Of a DNA stretch of 49,220 bases, positions 8,818 through 18,017 are shown piece after piece. The stretch comes from Halanaerobiaceae bacterium ANBcell28 (GTDB lineage Bacteria > Bacillota > Halanaerobiia > Halanaerobiales > DTU029), in NCBI GenBank assembly GCA_037623315.1, contig JBBJJH010000027.1, positions 1-49,220 of the forward strand, written 5' to 3'. Both the position numbers and the translations under genes were made by a program. How positions within the stretch are numbered: the stretch's first letter is position 1; each line of letters begins with the position of its first letter. Below the pieces are notes generated by a model that was given only the letters and a program-made list of their open reading frames with translations, had not been told where the DNA came from and did not search any database.

Positions 8818-9701
8818 TGTCTTATAAATCAGGATTTGTTTCAATAGTTGGTCGACCAAATGTAGGTAAATCAACACTAATAAATGAGTTAATTGGTGAA
8901 AAAATAGCTATTACTTCACATCGGCCACAAACAACTAGAAATAGGATACAAGCTATTCTTAATCATGATAAGGGGCAGATTGTTTTTCTTGATACACCAG
9001 GTATACATAAACGAAATAATAAGTTGGATGATTTTATGTTAGAACAGGCATATAAAAGTTTTGAGGGAGTAGACCTACTTATTTTCTTGTTAGATGGAAG
9101 TACATATTTTGGCAAGGGTGATGATTTTATTTTTCGCCAATTAAAAGGGATAAAAATTCCTGTTTTGGTAGTTTTGAATAAAATAGATAAAATAGAAAAG
9201 AATGCTCTTTTTAGGAAAATTGATGAATACAAACAAAAAACAAATAAAGAGATCATTCCTATTTCAGCCATTAAAGGGGAGAACATTGATACTTTACTTG
9301 ATGAGATATTCGAGTATTTACCAGAAGGACCCCAATTTTATCCAGAAGACATGATAACTGATCAAATTGAAAAGTTTATTGTTTCAGAAATTATACGTGA
9401 AAAAATATTTTATTTATGTAGAGAAGAAATACCATATGGTGTCGCGATACTAGTTGAAGAAATGAAAGAAAGAAATAATGGTTTGTTCTACATTCGCGCT
9501 AATATCTATGTAGAGAAAAAATCACATAAAGGAATTATTATAGGTAAAAATGGAGCTAGATTAAAGGAGATTGGTAAGAGAGCTAGACAGGATATAGAAA
9601 AATTATTAAATAATGATATATATTTGGATCTATGGGTTAAGATATTAAAAGATTGGAGAGAGAAAGAAAATCTTATAAAAAGAATGGGATATAAAGAATA
9701 A
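8817..9701 (+). CDS. era: GTPase Era
   Basis: Era (294 residues) is a GTPase that binds the 3' end of 16S rRNA and assists 30S assembly. The G1 motif GRPNVGKS is at 12-19, DTPG at 59-62, NKID at 121-124, and the C-terminal KH domain has GIIIGKNGARLKEIG near residue 240. All switches appear intact and the length is standard. ATG 8817 overlaps the cdd stop. YbeY, another 16S maturation factor, is encoded in the same cluster. Confidence 0.98.
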   Translation: MSYKSGFVSIVGRPNVGKSTLINELIGEKIAITSHRPQTTRNRIQAILNHDKGQIVFLDTPGIHKRNNKLDDFMLEQAYKSFEGVDLLIFLLDGSTYFGKGDDFIFRQLKGIKIPVLVVLNKIDKIEKNALFRKIDEYKQKTNKEIIPISAIKGENIDTLLDEIFEYLPEGPQFYPEDMITDQIEKFIVSEIIREKIFYLCREEIPYGVAILVEEMKERNNGLFYIRANIYVEKKSHKGIIIGKNGARLKEIGKRARQDIEKLLNNDIYLDLWVKILKDWREKENLIKRMGYKE

Positions 9702-9764
9702 TTAATGTACAAATCATAATATTAAACGGAAAAATTGTTATTAAAGGCAGGAAAAAAGTCTTGA

Positions 9765-9793
9765 TTGACGAATATAATATTAAATAATATTAA
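9765..9793 (+). promoter_or_regulatory. Possible promoter for deoC
   Basis: TTGACG at 9765-9770 and TATTAA at 9788-9793 are 17 bases apart in the era-deoC gap. The -10 match is weak in a very AT-rich stretch, so this is only a candidate. Confidence 0.35.
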
Positions 9794-9819
9794 AATGAGG
9801 AAACAGAGGAGTGAAAGAT

Positions 9820-10518
9820 ATGGCTATCAAACCGCGAGATATGGCAAAAATGATTGATCATACGATGCTAAAACCTGTATCTACAGTAGAAGATATAAAA
9901 AAGTTATGCCAGGAAGCAGATAAATATGAATTTGCTTCTGTTTGTGTAAATCCTATTTTTGTTCCATTAGCTGTAAAACTTCTAGGAAAAACGTCTGTAA
10001 AAGTAACTACAGTAATTGGATTTCCCTTTGGAGCAAATATGTCAGAAGCTAAAGCATTTGAAACACGAAATGCTATAAAGAATGGTGCTCAAGAGATTGA
10101 TATGGTAATAAATTTAGGAGCTTTTAAGTCTGGAGCATTTGATTTAGTTCAGGCTGATGTTAAAGCTGTGGTAGATGCAACTAAAACAGCTGGGGTAAGC
10201 TCAGATATAATAATAAAAGTAATATTAGAAACTGGATATCTGGATGAAGATGAAATAGTACAAGCCTGTACTATTGCTAAAAATGCTGGAGCTGATTTTG
10301 TAAAGACTTCTACAGGTTTTGGTCCACGGGGAGCTAGCTTAGAAGATATAAGTCTAATGCGTAAAACTGTAGGCCGGGATGTAGGCGTTAAGGCTTCAGG
10401 TGGAATAAGTAATTTTAAACAGGCGTTAGATATGCTTGATGCAGGTGCTAACCGTATAGGTGCAAGTGCAGGCGTTGCGATAGTTACTGGTGAAGGTATA
10501 TCTGAAGAAGACTATTAA
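9820..10518 (+). CDS. deoC: Deoxyribose-phosphate aldolase
   Basis: DeoC (232 residues from ATG 9820) cleaves 2-deoxyribose 5-phosphate to glyceraldehyde 3-phosphate and acetaldehyde. The Schiff-base lysine is in FVKTSTGF (K162) and the second lysine in GVKASGGI (K191). A GTG at 9811 is in frame but lies on the AGAGGAG ribosome binding site (9805-9811), so ATG 9820 is the better start. The gene sits between era and recO, where Bacillus has none; with cdd nearby it suggests a small nucleoside-salvage grouping. It ends 2 bases before recO. Confidence 0.95.
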   Translation: MAIKPRDMAKMIDHTMLKPVSTVEDIKKLCQEADKYEFASVCVNPIFVPLAVKLLGKTSVKVTTVIGFPFGANMSEAKAFETRNAIKNGAQEIDMVINLGAFKSGAFDLVQADVKAVVDATKTAGVSSDIIIKVILETGYLDEDEIVQACTIAKNAGADFVKTSTGFGPRGASLEDISLMRKTVGRDVGVKASGGISNFKQALDMLDAGANRIGASAGVAIVTGEGISEEDY

Positions 10519-10520
10519 AA

Positions 10521-11303
10521 ATGGCAGTTATAAATACCGAAGGCATTGTTATTAAACAATTCGACTTGGGAGAGGCAGATAAAATTATTACCTTCTATAC
10601 GAAAGATTATGGGATAATTCGAGCTGTAGCTAAAGGAGTACGTAAAGGTAAAAATAGATTATCTGGTATTGTATTACCTTTTTCCTATAATAATATTACT
10701 GTATATCAAGGTAGATCATCACTTGGGCGTATAAATCACTTGAATAATATATATACTTTTACTAAGTTAAGGGAAGATTTAACTAAGATGGCATATGCGT
10801 CTTTTATGGCTGAAATAGTAGATAAAGTGGGTCTGGAAAGCGATCCTAACCAGATCCTCTTTTCTCTTTTATTAGCTAGTTTTCATAAAATATTAATAAA
10901 AGAATCAGAAGAAATTAAATATGTTGAATTAGCATTTAAAATACTTATATTATCTATATTAGGTTATAAGCCTGAGATTAAGCAATGTGTGTCCTGTAAA
11001 AATGAAATTTTAAAAATAAGTACAAAAAAATATATATTTGACATAAAATATGGTGGTTTATTATGCAATAATTGTACTAGAAGCGAATATACTTATAATG
11101 AGAATAGAGATTCTATATCAGAAGGTTCACTTCAAATTATTGAAACAATTTTAGAATATGGAATAAAATCTTTAGATAAGATTATTATTTCAAAAAGACA
11201 GTATGAAGAACTTGATCGAATTATTAATAAATTCCTGTTTTATCATCTTGATCTTAAGTTAAAATCTTTAGATTTTTTGAATATGATTAAGGATTTAGGA
11301 TAA
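10521..11303 (+). CDS. recO: DNA repair protein RecO
   Basis: RecO (260 residues) loads RecA on SSB-coated DNA with RecR and RecF. The N-terminal OB fold begins with the typical TEGIVIKQFDLGEADKI. A zinc-finger-type set C156, C159, C182 and C185 is present in the C-terminal half, as in many Gram-positive RecO proteins. The ATG lies 2 bases after deoC, with no strong independent ribosome binding site, so coupling is likely. Position after era is a conserved arrangement. Confidence 0.96.
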   Translation: MAVINTEGIVIKQFDLGEADKIITFYTKDYGIIRAVAKGVRKGKNRLSGIVLPFSYNNITVYQGRSSLGRINHLNNIYTFTKLREDLTKMAYASFMAEIVDKVGLESDPNQILFSLLLASFHKILIKESEEIKYVELAFKILILSILGYKPEIKQCVSCKNEILKISTKKYIFDIKYGGLLCNNCTRSEYTYNENRDSISEGSLQIIETILEYGIKSLDKIIISKRQYEELDRIINKFLFYHLDLKLKSLDFLNMIKDLG

Positions 11304-11324
11304 ACTTTTAAAGAGGTGATATTT

Positions 11325-11741
11325 ATGGATAATTTAGAAAAAATCGATATGATAAAAGGACGATTAGGTGTTAGTTATGAAGAAGCTTTTAAATCATTAG
11401 AAGAATGTAATGGTGATGTAGTTCAAGCTTTGATAAAGCTAGAAAAAGATGTGGAAGTTGATACAGAATCTAGTGCTGCAAAAGAAAAAAGTATGGATTA
11501 TATACATGTTAAAGGACAAGAAATAATAAAGAAAATTAAAGAAATAATTAAAGAAGGTAATGTTAATAAAGTAATCGTTAAAAGTGATGAAAAGACTCTT
11601 GTTGAAATACCTGTAACAGCAGGTGTAGCTGGCTTGGTATTATTCCCATATGTAACTTTATTAGCAGGGGCTGCAGCAATGTATAAAGATTATACATTGG
11701 AGATTGAAAAAAAAGATAAAAATAGTACAGAAGAGTTATAA
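11325..11741 (+). CDS. DUF4342 protein with UBA-like N terminus
   Basis: The 138-residue product has an N-terminal UBA/TS-N-like helical module (about 1-42, with the pattern RLGVSYEEAFKSLEECNGDVVQA cut short here by wording, not by the gene). A DUF4342 region follows, with VKGQEIIKKIKEIIKEGNV and a glycine/alanine-rich hydrophobic segment at about 92-115 that could insert in the membrane. Similar proteins are called ubiquitin-like-domain or DUF4342 proteins; no function is known. GAGGTGAT lies before ATG 11325; the in-frame GTG 11316 overlaps that site and is unlikely. A strong terminator overlaps its stop. Confidence 0.75.
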   Translation: MDNLEKIDMIKGRLGVSYEEAFKSLEECNGDVVQALIKLEKDVEVDTESSAAKEKSMDYIHVKGQEIIKKIKEIIKEGNVNKVIVKSDEKTLVEIPVTAGVAGLVLFPYVTLLAGAAAMYKDYTLEIEKKDKNSTEEL

Positions 11742-11771
11742 TTCCTTTTTAAAAAGGAATTATATTTTTTT
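11737..11771 (+). terminator. Intrinsic terminator after the DUF4342 gene
   Basis: A 28-bp perfect palindrome (11737-11764, centre at 11750/11751, arms including AATTCCTTTTT) overlaps the stop codon and is followed by seven T residues. It is nearly symmetric, so it may act in both directions, although no minus-strand gene ends here. Confidence 0.85.
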
Positions 11772-11912
11772 GAGCAATTAATCAAATTAGTAAAAAATAA
11801 CTTTTATATGGCATAAAAGAAATAGAAAAAAAGGATTTTTTTGATAAAGGTTTAATTATAATAATAAGAGAAATGAAAAATGTTTTCCTAGTTATTGTTT
11901 GGGGGGATATTC

Positions 11913-12893
11913 TTGTTAAAACGAACTGATATTGAAAAAAGAGAAAAAAATATTCTATCTTCCTATGCTTGTTTAAGTAAAAATAGTAAGGGTAGAAAGA
12001 AAACAGAAGAAGAATGTGATTTAAGAACGATTTTTCAACATGATAGAGATAAGATAATCCATTCCAAGGCGTTTAGGAGATTAAAACATAAAACCCAGGT
12101 TTTTATTATTCCTAGAGGTGATCATTATCGAACTCGATTAACACATACTTTAGAAGTATCTCAAATTGCTAGAACTATTGCCCGATCACTGGCTTTAAAT
12201 GAAGATCTTACAGAGGCAATTGCCTTAGGCCATGACCTAGGTCATACCCCGTTTGGACATGCAGGAGAAGAGGCATTAAATCAGCTTAGTAATAGGCATT
12301 TTGTTCATAATAATCACAGTTTACGAGTAGTTGATATTATTGAAGATTTAAACCTCTCCTATGAAGTTCGTGATGGTATTCTTAATCATACAGGTAATGA
12401 TATGCCATATACATTAGAAGGTCAAATTGTAAAAGTAGCTGATAGAATTGCTTATATTAATCACGACATAGATGATGCATTACGAGGAGAAATTATAAAA
12501 GAAGAAGATATTCCAAATGAAATTACAAGTATTTTAGGCAAAACTAGTTCTATAAGAATCAACACAATGATTAGAGATGTTATTAATTGCAGTAATAATA
12601 AAAATGAAATCAAACGAAAAGCAGAAATCAAAAAGGCAAGTAATGATTTAAGAAATTTCTTATTTGAAAGGGTTTATGTAGGTTCTATAGCTAAAAAAGA
12701 AGAAGATAAAGCAATGAGAATGATAAAAGAATTGTATTATCACTATATAAAAAATCCATCTGAAATAAGTTTAGTTAATAATGAAATGAACGATAAAGAA
12801 CAGTTGGTAATTGACTATATAGCAGGAATGACAGACCGTTATGCAATAAATAGGTGGAAGGAGTTATTTCTACCTTCACCGTGGATAGAATAA
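11913..12893 (+). CDS. dgt: dGTPase-like HD-domain phosphohydrolase
   Basis: The 326-residue protein matches the deoxyguanosinetriphosphate triphosphohydrolase-like family. HD-domain metal ligands are visible: H78 in RLTHTLEVSQ, H107-D108 in LGHDLGHTPFGH and a later aspartate in VADRIAYINHD. The family hydrolyses dNTPs to the nucleoside and triphosphate, though substrates of short members are often undefined. The best start is TTG 11913, 6 bases after GGGGGGA (11901-11907). An upstream in-frame TTG at 11895 would translate through that site. In many Bacillota this gene lies just before dnaG, as here. Confidence 0.92.
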   Translation: MLKRTDIEKREKNILSSYACLSKNSKGRKKTEEECDLRTIFQHDRDKIIHSKAFRRLKHKTQVFIIPRGDHYRTRLTHTLEVSQIARTIARSLALNEDLTEAIALGHDLGHTPFGHAGEEALNQLSNRHFVHNNHSLRVVDIIEDLNLSYEVRDGILNHTGNDMPYTLEGQIVKVADRIAYINHDIDDALRGEIIKEEDIPNEITSILGKTSSIRINTMIRDVINCSNNKNEIKRKAEIKKASNDLRNFLFERVYVGSIAKKEEDKAMRMIKELYYHYIKNPSEISLVNNEMNDKEQLVIDYIAGMTDRYAINRWKELFLPSPWIE

Positions 12894-13012
12894 AAGAAAA
12901 CTTTAATAAAAATATACTTAGTACATACACATTATTTACTAATGAATCTTTGAAAGAAAAATGCAGGAATTTTTAAAGATATGCAGAAATTCTATTACAG
13001 GGTGAATAAAAA

Positions 13013-14755
13013 TTGTCAGGAATAAATACGAATTTTGTTGAAAAAATAAAATACTCGAGTGATATAGTGGATTTAGTTTTGGATTATGTAGAGTTAAAAA
13101 AAATTGGAAGTAATTATAAAGGTTTATGTCCATTTCATCAAGAAAATACTCCTTCCTTTAATGTTAGTGCAGAAAAACAACTTTTCCATTGTTTTGGCTG
13201 TGGAACAGGTGGCGATATAATAAGTTTTTTGATGGAAATTGAGAATATTTCCTTTAACGAAGCTATAAAAGTATTAGCAGAAAGAAATGGTATTGAACTT
13301 CCAGATAGCAATAATAATTACAATAAAAAACGACAAGAAGAGAAAGAAGTAATATTTAAGATAAATAAATTGGCAGCGAAGTTTTTTAATTATATTTTAC
13401 TTAATACTAAAACAGGAAATTTAGCTATTTCATATTTAAAAGAACGAGGATTTACAAAAGAAGACTGCAAAAAGTATTTTTTGGGTTATGCACCCGATAA
13501 TTGGCAAGCTCTATATAATTTTTTAAGAGGAAAGGGATATAATGCAGACTTACTTATTAAAGCAGGTTTGGTGTCAAGAGGGAAGAATAACAACTGTTAT
13601 GATCGTTTTCGTGATAGAATTATATTTCCTATATTTAATATAAGAAATGAAGTAATTGCTTTTGGAGGTAGAATTATAAAACAAGAAAAGTCTGCACCAA
13701 AGTATTTAAATTCGCCAGATACTCCTGTTTTTAAAAAAGGGGATAATTTATATGGATTGAATTGGTCTAAAGATATTATTAGAAAGGAAAACCAAGTGAT
13801 TATAATGGAAGGATATACTGATATCCTTACTGCACATAAAAACAAGCTGCAGCATGTGATTGCTTCTCTGGGAACAGCTTTTACTGATAAACAAGCTCGA
13901 TTACTTAAACGTTACACCTCTAATGTATATATATCATACGATGCTGATGCAGCAGGTAATAAAGCAACTTTGCGAGGACTAGATATTTTAAATGAAGAGG
14001 GTTTGAATGTTAAAGTAGTTTGCTTGCCTGAGAATACTGATCCTGATGAATATATCAAAGAGGAGGGTGTTAAAAGTTTTAAAACGCTATTAGAAAATGC
14101 TCTTAATTTAGTTGAATTTAAAATAGAAGAAAATCTAAAAGAATATGATTTAAGAAAAGTTGAAGAAAAAGTAGCTTTTACTAGGAATCTAATTAAGATA
14201 TTAGCTATGATAAAAGATAATGTAAAAAGAGATATTCATATACAAAATGCCTCTCAAAGGTATAATATTGAATCCGAAACCATAAAAAAAGGTATAAGAG
14301 CTTATTTAAATGTTAATCATAGTAAGAAAAAGGATAAAAATTATAATAACAGATATACTAAAAAAGATAATACTATAAATAAAAATTTAAACTTAGAAGT
14401 AAGTCTTCTTAAATTATATTTAGATAATCCTGAGAAGAGGAAAAAGTTAGAGAAATATTTGAAAGAAGAATTCTTTTCAGGAAAGTATAAACAATTAATT
14501 CAAATATATAAAAAGTATTCAAACTTGAGTCCGGTAGAAATAATAGATAAAGTAGAAGATGAAAAAGTTAAAAAATTAATATTATCATTGACACTTATAG
14601 ATGAAAATAAATATGATAATTCTGAGACTTTATTAGATAATTTTATAAAAAGCAAAAAAAGGAATTTATTTATGAAATTACAAGACTATAATAAAATTAA
14701 ATTAGAGAATTTAAATGAGTTATTATTGTCATTTATTTCTTTAGCTGAAAGATGA
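13013..14755 (+). CDS. dnaG: DNA primase
   Basis: DnaG (580 residues) makes RNA primers at the replication fork. The zinc-binding domain has C39, H42, C60 and C63 (CPFH...CFGC). The catalytic core includes EGYTD at 266-270 and the acidic YDADAAG at 309-315 of the TOPRIM fold. The C-terminal helicase-binding region is lysine-rich and poorly conserved, as usual. Start TTG 13013 follows AGGGTGA. The 119-base gap to dgt has no clear terminator. dnaG-rpoD is the classical macromolecular synthesis operon. Confidence 0.97.
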   Translation: MSGINTNFVEKIKYSSDIVDLVLDYVELKKIGSNYKGLCPFHQENTPSFNVSAEKQLFHCFGCGTGGDIISFLMEIENISFNEAIKVLAERNGIELPDSNNNYNKKRQEEKEVIFKINKLAAKFFNYILLNTKTGNLAISYLKERGFTKEDCKKYFLGYAPDNWQALYNFLRGKGYNADLLIKAGLVSRGKNNNCYDRFRDRIIFPIFNIRNEVIAFGGRIIKQEKSAPKYLNSPDTPVFKKGDNLYGLNWSKDIIRKENQVIIMEGYTDILTAHKNKLQHVIASLGTAFTDKQARLLKRYTSNVYISYDADAAGNKATLRGLDILNEEGLNVKVVCLPENTDPDEYIKEEGVKSFKTLLENALNLVEFKIEENLKEYDLRKVEEKVAFTRNLIKILAMIKDNVKRDIHIQNASQRYNIESETIKKGIRAYLNVNHSKKKDKNYNNRYTKKDNTINKNLNLEVSLLKLYLDNPEKRKKLEKYLKEEFFSGKYKQLIQIYKKYSNLSPVEIIDKVEDEKVKKLILSLTLIDENKYDNSETLLDNFIKSKKRNLFMKLQDYNKIKLENLNELLLSFISLAER

Positions 14756-14780
14756 AGATTTGCTGAAAGGAGGGGTTTTG

Positions 14781-15869
14781 ATGGTTAAAAATAAGGAAAA
14801 AAATCCAGCAATAATTGCAGAAGTGAAAAAATTAATTCAAAAAGGTAAAGAAGAAGGTGTTTTAACATATGAGGAAATTATGGATGCGCTGGAAGAAATT
14901 GAGCTGGATTCAGATGATATAGAGCGTATATATGAACTCTTTAATGAGATGAATATAGAGATTAAAGATGAAAAAGAAAGTGATGAAGAAGATGATAGCG
15001 ATAGTGAAGAAGATTTAGATATAAGTATTCCTGATGGTGTAGGAATTGATGATCCGGTACGTATGTATTTAAAAGAAATTGGGAAAGTGCCATTATTAAC
15101 AGCTGAAGAAGAGGTGGATTTAGCGAAAAGGATGGAAGAAGGGGAAGAAGCTGCTAAAAGGAAATTGATTGAAGCTAATTTGCGCCTTGTAGTTAGTATC
15201 GCAAAAAAATATGTGGGAAGAGGTATGCTCTTTCTGGACTTGATACAAGAGGGTAATATGGGATTAATAAAGGCTGTTGAAAAGTTTGATTATACCAAGG
15301 GGTATAAATTTAGTACATATGCTACTTGGTGGATTCGTCAAGCCATTACAAGATCAATAGCAGATCAAGCAAGGACTATACGTATTCCTGTTCATATGGT
15401 TGAAACGATAAATAAATTGATCAGAGTCTCTAGACAATTACTTCAAGAAATTGGTAGAGAGCCAACACCTGAGGAAATCGGCGAAGAAATGGATATGTCA
15501 GCTGAAAAAGTTCGAGAAATAATGAAAATTGCTCAAGAACCTGTATCTCTTGAGACGCCGATTGGAGAAGAAGAAGATAGTCATTTAGGTGATTTTATAG
15601 AAGATGAGGATGCTCCAGCACCAGCTACTGCAGCTTCATTTATCTTATTAAAAGAGCAATTAGATGATGTGTTAGATACTTTAACTGAACGCGAGAAAAG
15701 AGTTTTGGAATTAAGATTTGGCATAGAAGATGGCCGCCCACGCACTCTAGAAGAAGTTGGTAAAGAGTTTGGTGTTACTCGTGAGAGAATAAGACAAATT
15801 GAAGCTAAGGCCCTACGAAAATTAAGGCATCCAAGTAGAAGTAAAAAGTTAAAAGATTATCTTGATTGA
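14781..15869 (+). CDS. rpoD: Primary sigma factor (sigma-A/RpoD)
   Basis: This 362-residue protein is the housekeeping sigma factor. An acidic region 1.1 ([10 protein letters not shown] near 70-80) precedes region 1.2 ([11 protein letters not shown]), region 2 with [19 protein letters not shown], region 3 and region 4.2 ([20 protein letters not shown]). ATG 14781 is preceded by AGGAGGGG at about 14768-14775; in-frame TTG codons at 14760 and 14778 are poorer. Residues contacting -10 and -35 elements are present, matching the TTGACA/TATAAT promoters seen across this window. 6S RNA, its inhibitor, is encoded at 43705. Confidence 0.98.
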   Translation: MVKNKEKNPAIIAEVKKLIQKGKEEGVLTYEEIMDALEEIELDSDDIERIYELFNEMNIEIKDEKESDEEDDSDSEEDLDISIPDGVGIDDPVRMYLKEIGKVPLLTAEEEVDLAKRMEEGEEAAKRKLIEANLRLVVSIAKKYVGRGMLFLDLIQEGNMGLIKAVEKFDYTKGYKFSTYATWWIRQAITRSIADQARTIRIPVHMVETINKLIRVSRQLLQEIGREPTPEEIGEEMDMSAEKVREIMKIAQEPVSLETPIGEEEDSHLGDFIEDEDAPAPATAASFILLKEQLDDVLDTLTEREKRVLELRFGIEDGRPRTLEEVGKEFGVTRERIRQIEAKALRKLRHPSRSKKLKDYLD

Positions 15870-15958
15870 GATTAAATACAATGGGGCGTTTTAATGAGTA
15901 ATAATGAGATAAAAGGCTTTAAGTTTATATAATAGCACTTAATGCATAGTTTGCTTGA

Positions 15959-15987
15959 TTGACCATTATGGAAACTTATCATATAAT
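15959..15987 (+). promoter_or_regulatory. Promoter for the CAU tRNA
   Basis: TTGACC (15959-15964), a 17-base spacer and TATAAT (15982-15987) give a near-consensus sigma-A promoter 19 bases upstream of the tRNA. Transcription would start near 15994, so the primary transcript would need only a short 5' trim. Confidence 0.78.
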
Positions 15988-16006
15988 TACTTTTGCAACA
16001 CTTGAA

Positions 16007-16083
16007 GGGCCCATAGCTCAGCTGGTCAGAGCAACCGGCTCATAACCGGTTGGTCCCAGGTTCGAATCCTGGTGGGCCCACCA
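16007..16083 (+). tRNA. tRNA with CAU anticodon (Met, or Ile2 if lysidine-modified)
   Basis: A full 77-base cloverleaf can be drawn. The acceptor stem is GGGCCCA/TGGGCCC, the D stem GCTC/GAGC, the anticodon stem ACCGG/CCGGT with loop CTCATAA, and the T arm has GGTTCGAATCC. A and an encoded CCA follow. The CAU anticodon and the G1-C72 pair exclude initiator tRNA in the usual sense. Elongator Met versus Ile2 (lysidine at C34) cannot be decided by eye. It stands alone with its own promoter and terminator between rpoD and the Nif3-like gene. Confidence 0.95.
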
Positions 16084-16110
16084 TTATTACTTAAAAAGTT
16101 TAGAAAAACC

Positions 16111-16140
16111 ACCCTTGTTCTTTTAGGACAGGGTTTTTTT
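16111..16140 (+). terminator. Intrinsic terminator after the tRNA
   Basis: ACCCTTGTTC and GGACAGGGT form a stem (one bulged T, one G-T pair) with a TTTTA loop, followed by seven T residues. It closes the single-gene tRNA transcript. Confidence 0.85.
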
Positions 16141-16208
16141 GTTTTCTTTTTAATTTTTTAGGATTAACAAAATAATAGCTAATTGAATATAATGAAAGGA
16201 GTGGGATA

Positions 16209-17327
16209 ATGTATAAGATTAGTGATATAGTTAAGATTGCTGAAAATTTAGCCTCAAAAAAATTAGCGTTTGAATGGGATAATGTGGGTTTGCAAGTTGG
16301 AGATTACGATAATATTGTGAGTAATATATTACTATCTTTAGATCTTACTGAACAGGTAATAGATGAAGCAATTTCAAAAAAATGCCAGCTAATTATTTCC
16401 CATCATCCTCTGATATTTAAGCCATTAAAAACTATAAAAAATAATGATTCTAAGGGAAAATTAATATTTAAAATGATAGAAAATAGAGTGAATTTATATG
16501 TAATGCATACAAACCTAGATGTAGTTAAAGGTGGTTTGAATGATTATCTTTCAAATATATTAAAATTAGAAGAAATCGAATTATTAAAGACATCTGCTGA
16601 CACGAAGTATTATAAGTTAGTGACTTTTATTCCTCTTAAAAGTTTTGATAAAGTAAAAAATGCTGTTCTAGAAGCAGGTGCAGGTCATATAGGTAATTAT
16701 AGTCATACATCTTTTTCTATTAAAGGTAAAGGAAGTTTTAAGCCTCTTGCAACTGCTAAGCCATATATAGGAAAAGAGAATTTGCTGGAATCAGTTGATG
16801 AAATTCGTTTTGAAACACTTGTGTCAGATGAGAAGCTTTCTAATATTTTGAATATATTGTTGGATACTCATCCTTATGAAGAAGTAGCATATGATCTTAT
16901 ACCTTTAGATAATAAATTCGAGAAACACGGTCTAGGAAGGATTGGAAACAATCCTAATCACTACAAGTTGCTTGATTTTGTTGATTTACTACAAAATAGT
17001 CTAGGTAGCAAAGGTATAAAATATCTTGGAGATAAATCAAAAAATATAAATAAAGTAGCTATTTGTAGTGGTAGTGGAGCCAGTTTAATAAGTTGTGCAG
17101 CTTATAAAGGTGCTGATCTTTATATAAGTTCTGATATAAAGTATCATGACGCTCAATTGGCTGAAGAATTAGGAATAGCTTTAATTGATGCGGGACATTA
17201 TTATACAGAAGCGGTAGTTAAAAAATTACTATACAATTATTTCATTAAAGAAACAGACGGTATTAATATATTCACTTCTGAACTTAATACAAATCCTTGG
17301 AATTATCATGAAAATTTTAAGTATTAG
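16209..17327 (+). CDS. Nif3-like dinuclear metal-centre protein (YqfO)
   Basis: The 372-residue product matches the NIF3/DUF34 family, hexameric proteins with a dinuclear metal site. DNVGLQVGD is at the N terminus and HHPLIFKP (about 63-70) supplies histidine ligands. A CutA-like insertion of about 110 residues fills the middle (YKLVTFIPLKSFDKVKNAVLEAG), as in Bacillus YqfO. C-terminal GHYYTEA completes the metal site. The function is uncertain; GTP cyclohydrolase I-like roles have been claimed for some members. ATG 16209 follows AAGGAGTGGG. Proximity to rpoD is conserved in Bacillus. Confidence 0.93.
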   Translation: MYKISDIVKIAENLASKKLAFEWDNVGLQVGDYDNIVSNILLSLDLTEQVIDEAISKKCQLIISHHPLIFKPLKTIKNNDSKGKLIFKMIENRVNLYVMHTNLDVVKGGLNDYLSNILKLEEIELLKTSADTKYYKLVTFIPLKSFDKVKNAVLEAGAGHIGNYSHTSFSIKGKGSFKPLATAKPYIGKENLLESVDEIRFETLVSDEKLSNILNILLDTHPYEEVAYDLIPLDNKFEKHGLGRIGNNPNHYKLLDFVDLLQNSLGSKGIKYLGDKSKNINKVAICSGSGASLISCAAYKGADLYISSDIKYHDAQLAEELGIALIDAGHYYTEAVVKKLLYNYFIKETDGINIFTSELNTNPWNYHENFKY

Positions 17328-17367
17328 TTTATTCTGTAAGTTTTATCTAATGAGGGAGGAAAAATAA

Positions 17368-17559
17368 GTGATATTCTTTTTTCACACTTGTATTAATTGT
17401 GGAAAACCGATTAATCCTGAGAGGTTACAGGTATTACCAGAAACAAAGATATGCATCAGGTGTGCCGAAATTTGTGGAAGTGATTTAGTGATTACACGTG
17501 CAGAGGTTGGTATGGATAAAGAGACTTATCGAGATTTGATTGGTGCTATACGTAGTTAA
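17368..17559 (+). CDS. Small DksA/TraR-like C4 zinc-finger protein
   Basis: The 63-residue product has one four-cysteine finger, CINCGKPINPERLQVLPE followed by a CIRC motif (CxxC-x~18-CxxC). This resembles the C-terminal zinc finger of DksA/TraR-family proteins without the coiled coil. GTG 17368 is 7 bases after GGGAGGA (17354-17360), which supports translation. It lies just before the RNase P RNA gene. Binding to RNA polymerase or nucleic acid is possible but unproved. The fold call is firm only at motif level. Confidence 0.75.
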   Translation: MIFFFHTCINCGKPINPERLQVLPETKICIRCAEICGSDLVITRAEVGMDKETYRDLIGAIRS

Positions 17560-17572
17560 TTTGCATCAAAAC

Positions 17573-17602
17573 TTGACATTATTTTTTCGACTATGTTATA
17601 CT
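17573..17602 (+). promoter_or_regulatory. Promoter for RNase P RNA
   Basis: TTGACA (17573-17578), an 18-base spacer and TATACT (17597-17602) precede the RNA by about 20 bases. The expected start is near 17609, slightly upstream of the P1 helix. Confidence 0.75.
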
Positions 17603-17623
17603 ATCAATATATTAAAATAAAAT

Positions 17624-17959
17624 AAGTTGACTAGGTGATCGCAGTTACAAAAGTAGCTGAGGAAAGTCCGAGCTCCATAGGGCAGGGTGCTGGATAACAT
17701 CCAGTGGAGGCGACTCCCAGGAAAGTGCCACAGAAATATACCGCCTATATATTATAGGTAAGGGTGAAACGGTGAGGTAAGAGCTCACCAGGGTTCAGGT
17801 GACTGAATTGCTAGGTAAACCCCATCTGGAGAAAGTCTAAATAGGGAGAAATATAAGGTTGCCCGCCTTTTCTCCGGGTAAAGACGCTAAAGATATTCAG
17901 GTAACTGATATCGTAGATAGATGATCATCCACGACAAAACTCGGCTTATCGGTCAACTT
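17624..17959 (+). ncRNA. rnpB: RNase P RNA (type A)
   Basis: This is the catalytic RNA of ribonuclease P, which removes tRNA 5' leaders. AAGTTGAC (17624-17631) pairs with GTCAACTT (17952-17959) as helix P1. Conserved cores GAGGAAAGTCC (17659-17669) and ACAGAAATATACCGCC (17730-17745) are exact. GGTAAACCCC near 17814 is the loop that binds tRNA CCA ends, and this layout fits the ancestral type A rather than the Bacillus type B. It has its own promoter. Exact ends are inferred from P1 only. Confidence 0.96.
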
Positions 17960-18017
17960 GTTTTGCTTTACATAACTTAGTATGAAAAACCGGTATTTAA
18001 GAGCTGGAGGAATATTT

